Shown here: positions 15,051 through 15,460 of the stretch, one piece after another
Numbering within the stretch: position 1 is the first letter of the stretch
How the letters are laid out: every line of letters starts with the position of its first letter
Assembly (NCBI GenBank): GCA_022791735.1
Contig: JAAVZQ010000071.1
Coordinates: 1 to 15,460, forward strand
Length of the DNA: 15,460 bases
Reading direction: 5' to 3'
Source: Clostridia bacterium
Lineage (GTDB): Bacteria > Bacillota > Clostridia > TANB77 > CAG-508
Position numbers and translations under genes: made by a program
Notes under the pieces: generated by a model
The model's database searches: none
What the model was told of the DNA's origin: nothing
The model's input: the letters and a program-made list of their open reading frames with translations, nothing else

Positions 15051-15291
15051 TAGTTTCAATTTACAGCTATTGAAGTTTAAAGTCCGCGCAGGGTAGTTCC
15101 ATCTAAGATTTTTAAATAACACCGCGTAAGCGATCAAACGAGCAACCGCGAGTGCGAAATGGAGTAACCGGCATTGTAAGCTACGCCGTCACGTACAGAT
15201 TAGAGGTTACGACACCAAGGTGTTATGAAAAAATCATAGATAACTACCCGTTTGCAGGACAAACAATATTTAAAGCTGTAAATTGAAACTA
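15051..15291. repeat. palindromic intergenic element C
   Basis: About 240 bases with perfect 18-base inverted ends, TAGTTTCAATTTACAGCT (15051-15068) and its complement (15274-15291). Inner arms carry GTCCGCGCAGGGTAGTT opposite AACTACCCGTTTGCAGGAC. The core is the reverse complement of the element B core with scattered differences (for example GTGCGAAATGGAGTAACCG and GGTTACGACACCAAGGTGTTA). It separates two convergent genes, and its right end contains the stop codon of the minus-strand gene. Confidence 0.8.
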
Positions 15292-15460
15292 TTTTTTCTT
15301 AAACTTCCTAATCTGAATACTTGCAATTGGTATCAAAATCACTATGTATGGAATTATATATCTTGACTTAGCTTCCCACAAAATATGGAATAAAAAGCCT
15401 CCTATAAATATTGTGAGCAAGAATATTATATCAAGAGATATGTTCTTTCTGTTTTGAATA
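15289..15460 (-). CDS. C-terminal end of an integral membrane protein (partial)
   Basis: On the minus strand an open frame enters from the right edge and ends at TAG (15291-15289), giving 56 residues. It is mostly two hydrophobic segments, DIIFLLTIFIGGFLFHILW and YIIPYIVILIPIASI, joined by EAKSR and ending in a basic tail, RKFKKK. The segment FHILWEAKSRYIIPY resembles the C-terminal end of GT39/PMT-like membrane glycosyltransferases of Bacillota, which would suit the nearby GT2 gene, but this is recognition from a short piece only. The stop codon coincides with the outer end of element C. Confidence 0.6.
   Translation of the reverse strand, partial: IQNRKNISLDIIFLLTIFIGGFLFHILWEAKSRYIIPYIVILIPIASIQIRKFKKK

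Overview
The window is AT-rich and comes from a low-GC Gram-positive, probably an anaerobic, spore-forming Clostridia-type member of the Bacillota. The evidence is a spoIVFA/spoIVFB-like sporulation pair, an LL-diaminopimelate aminotransferase, an rpsO-pnp locus, an LPXTG-anchored surface protein, cohesin and dockerin modules, strong AGGAGG-type ribosome binding sites and TTG starts. I know of no way to name the species from this sequence.

Main result: seven genes plus the spoIVFA-like gene (eight in all) appear broken by single-base frameshifts, but the breaks follow one rule. All 12 in-frame CGG codons I found (C at 884, 933, 1149, 1165, 1214, 2756, 3590, 4308, 5524, 8461, 11665, 14086) sit exactly where the protein continues in the +1 frame, with the C skipped and the following GGN read as a family-conserved glycine. 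No in-frame CGG is read as arginine. About 20 CGG triplets that straddle codons (AAC GGA, TCG GTA, ACG GTT and similar) cause no frame change. Because the effect depends on reading frame, sequencing error or gene decay is a poor explanation. The simplest reading is that this organism has lost CGG as an arginine codon and that CGG (or CGGN as a four-base glycine codon) is a general +1 frameshift signal.

Layout: 65-1694, spoIVFA-like M23 protein and spoIVFB-like M50 protease (five CGG sites). 1744-2238, a type IV pilin-like protein. 2288-5590, dapD, dapL and an M20 deacylase (four sites), a lysine/diaminopimelate set with a 104-bp imperfect palindrome between dapD and dapL. 5674-5940, a probable fragment of a SocA/Panacea-domain protein, followed by a terminator. 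6086-10611, a surface cluster: LPXTG-anchored cohesin-like protein, secreted glucosaminidase with SH3, Ig-like and dockerin domains (one site), and a membrane-anchored cohesin-like protein. 11019-13561, rpsO and pnp (one site in pnp) with a long hairpin between them. 13765-14995, a membrane GT2 glycosyltransferase (one site) and its terminator. 15289-15460, the 3' end of a minus-strand membrane protein.

Three palindromic intergenic elements of about 185-240 bp (9456-9640, 10627-10851, 15051-15291) share outer arms ending in (T)TTACAGCT or ATTCACAGCT; two also share a core, in opposite orientations. No tRNA, rRNA or CRISPR array was seen, so the tRNA that would explain CGG decoding is not in this window.
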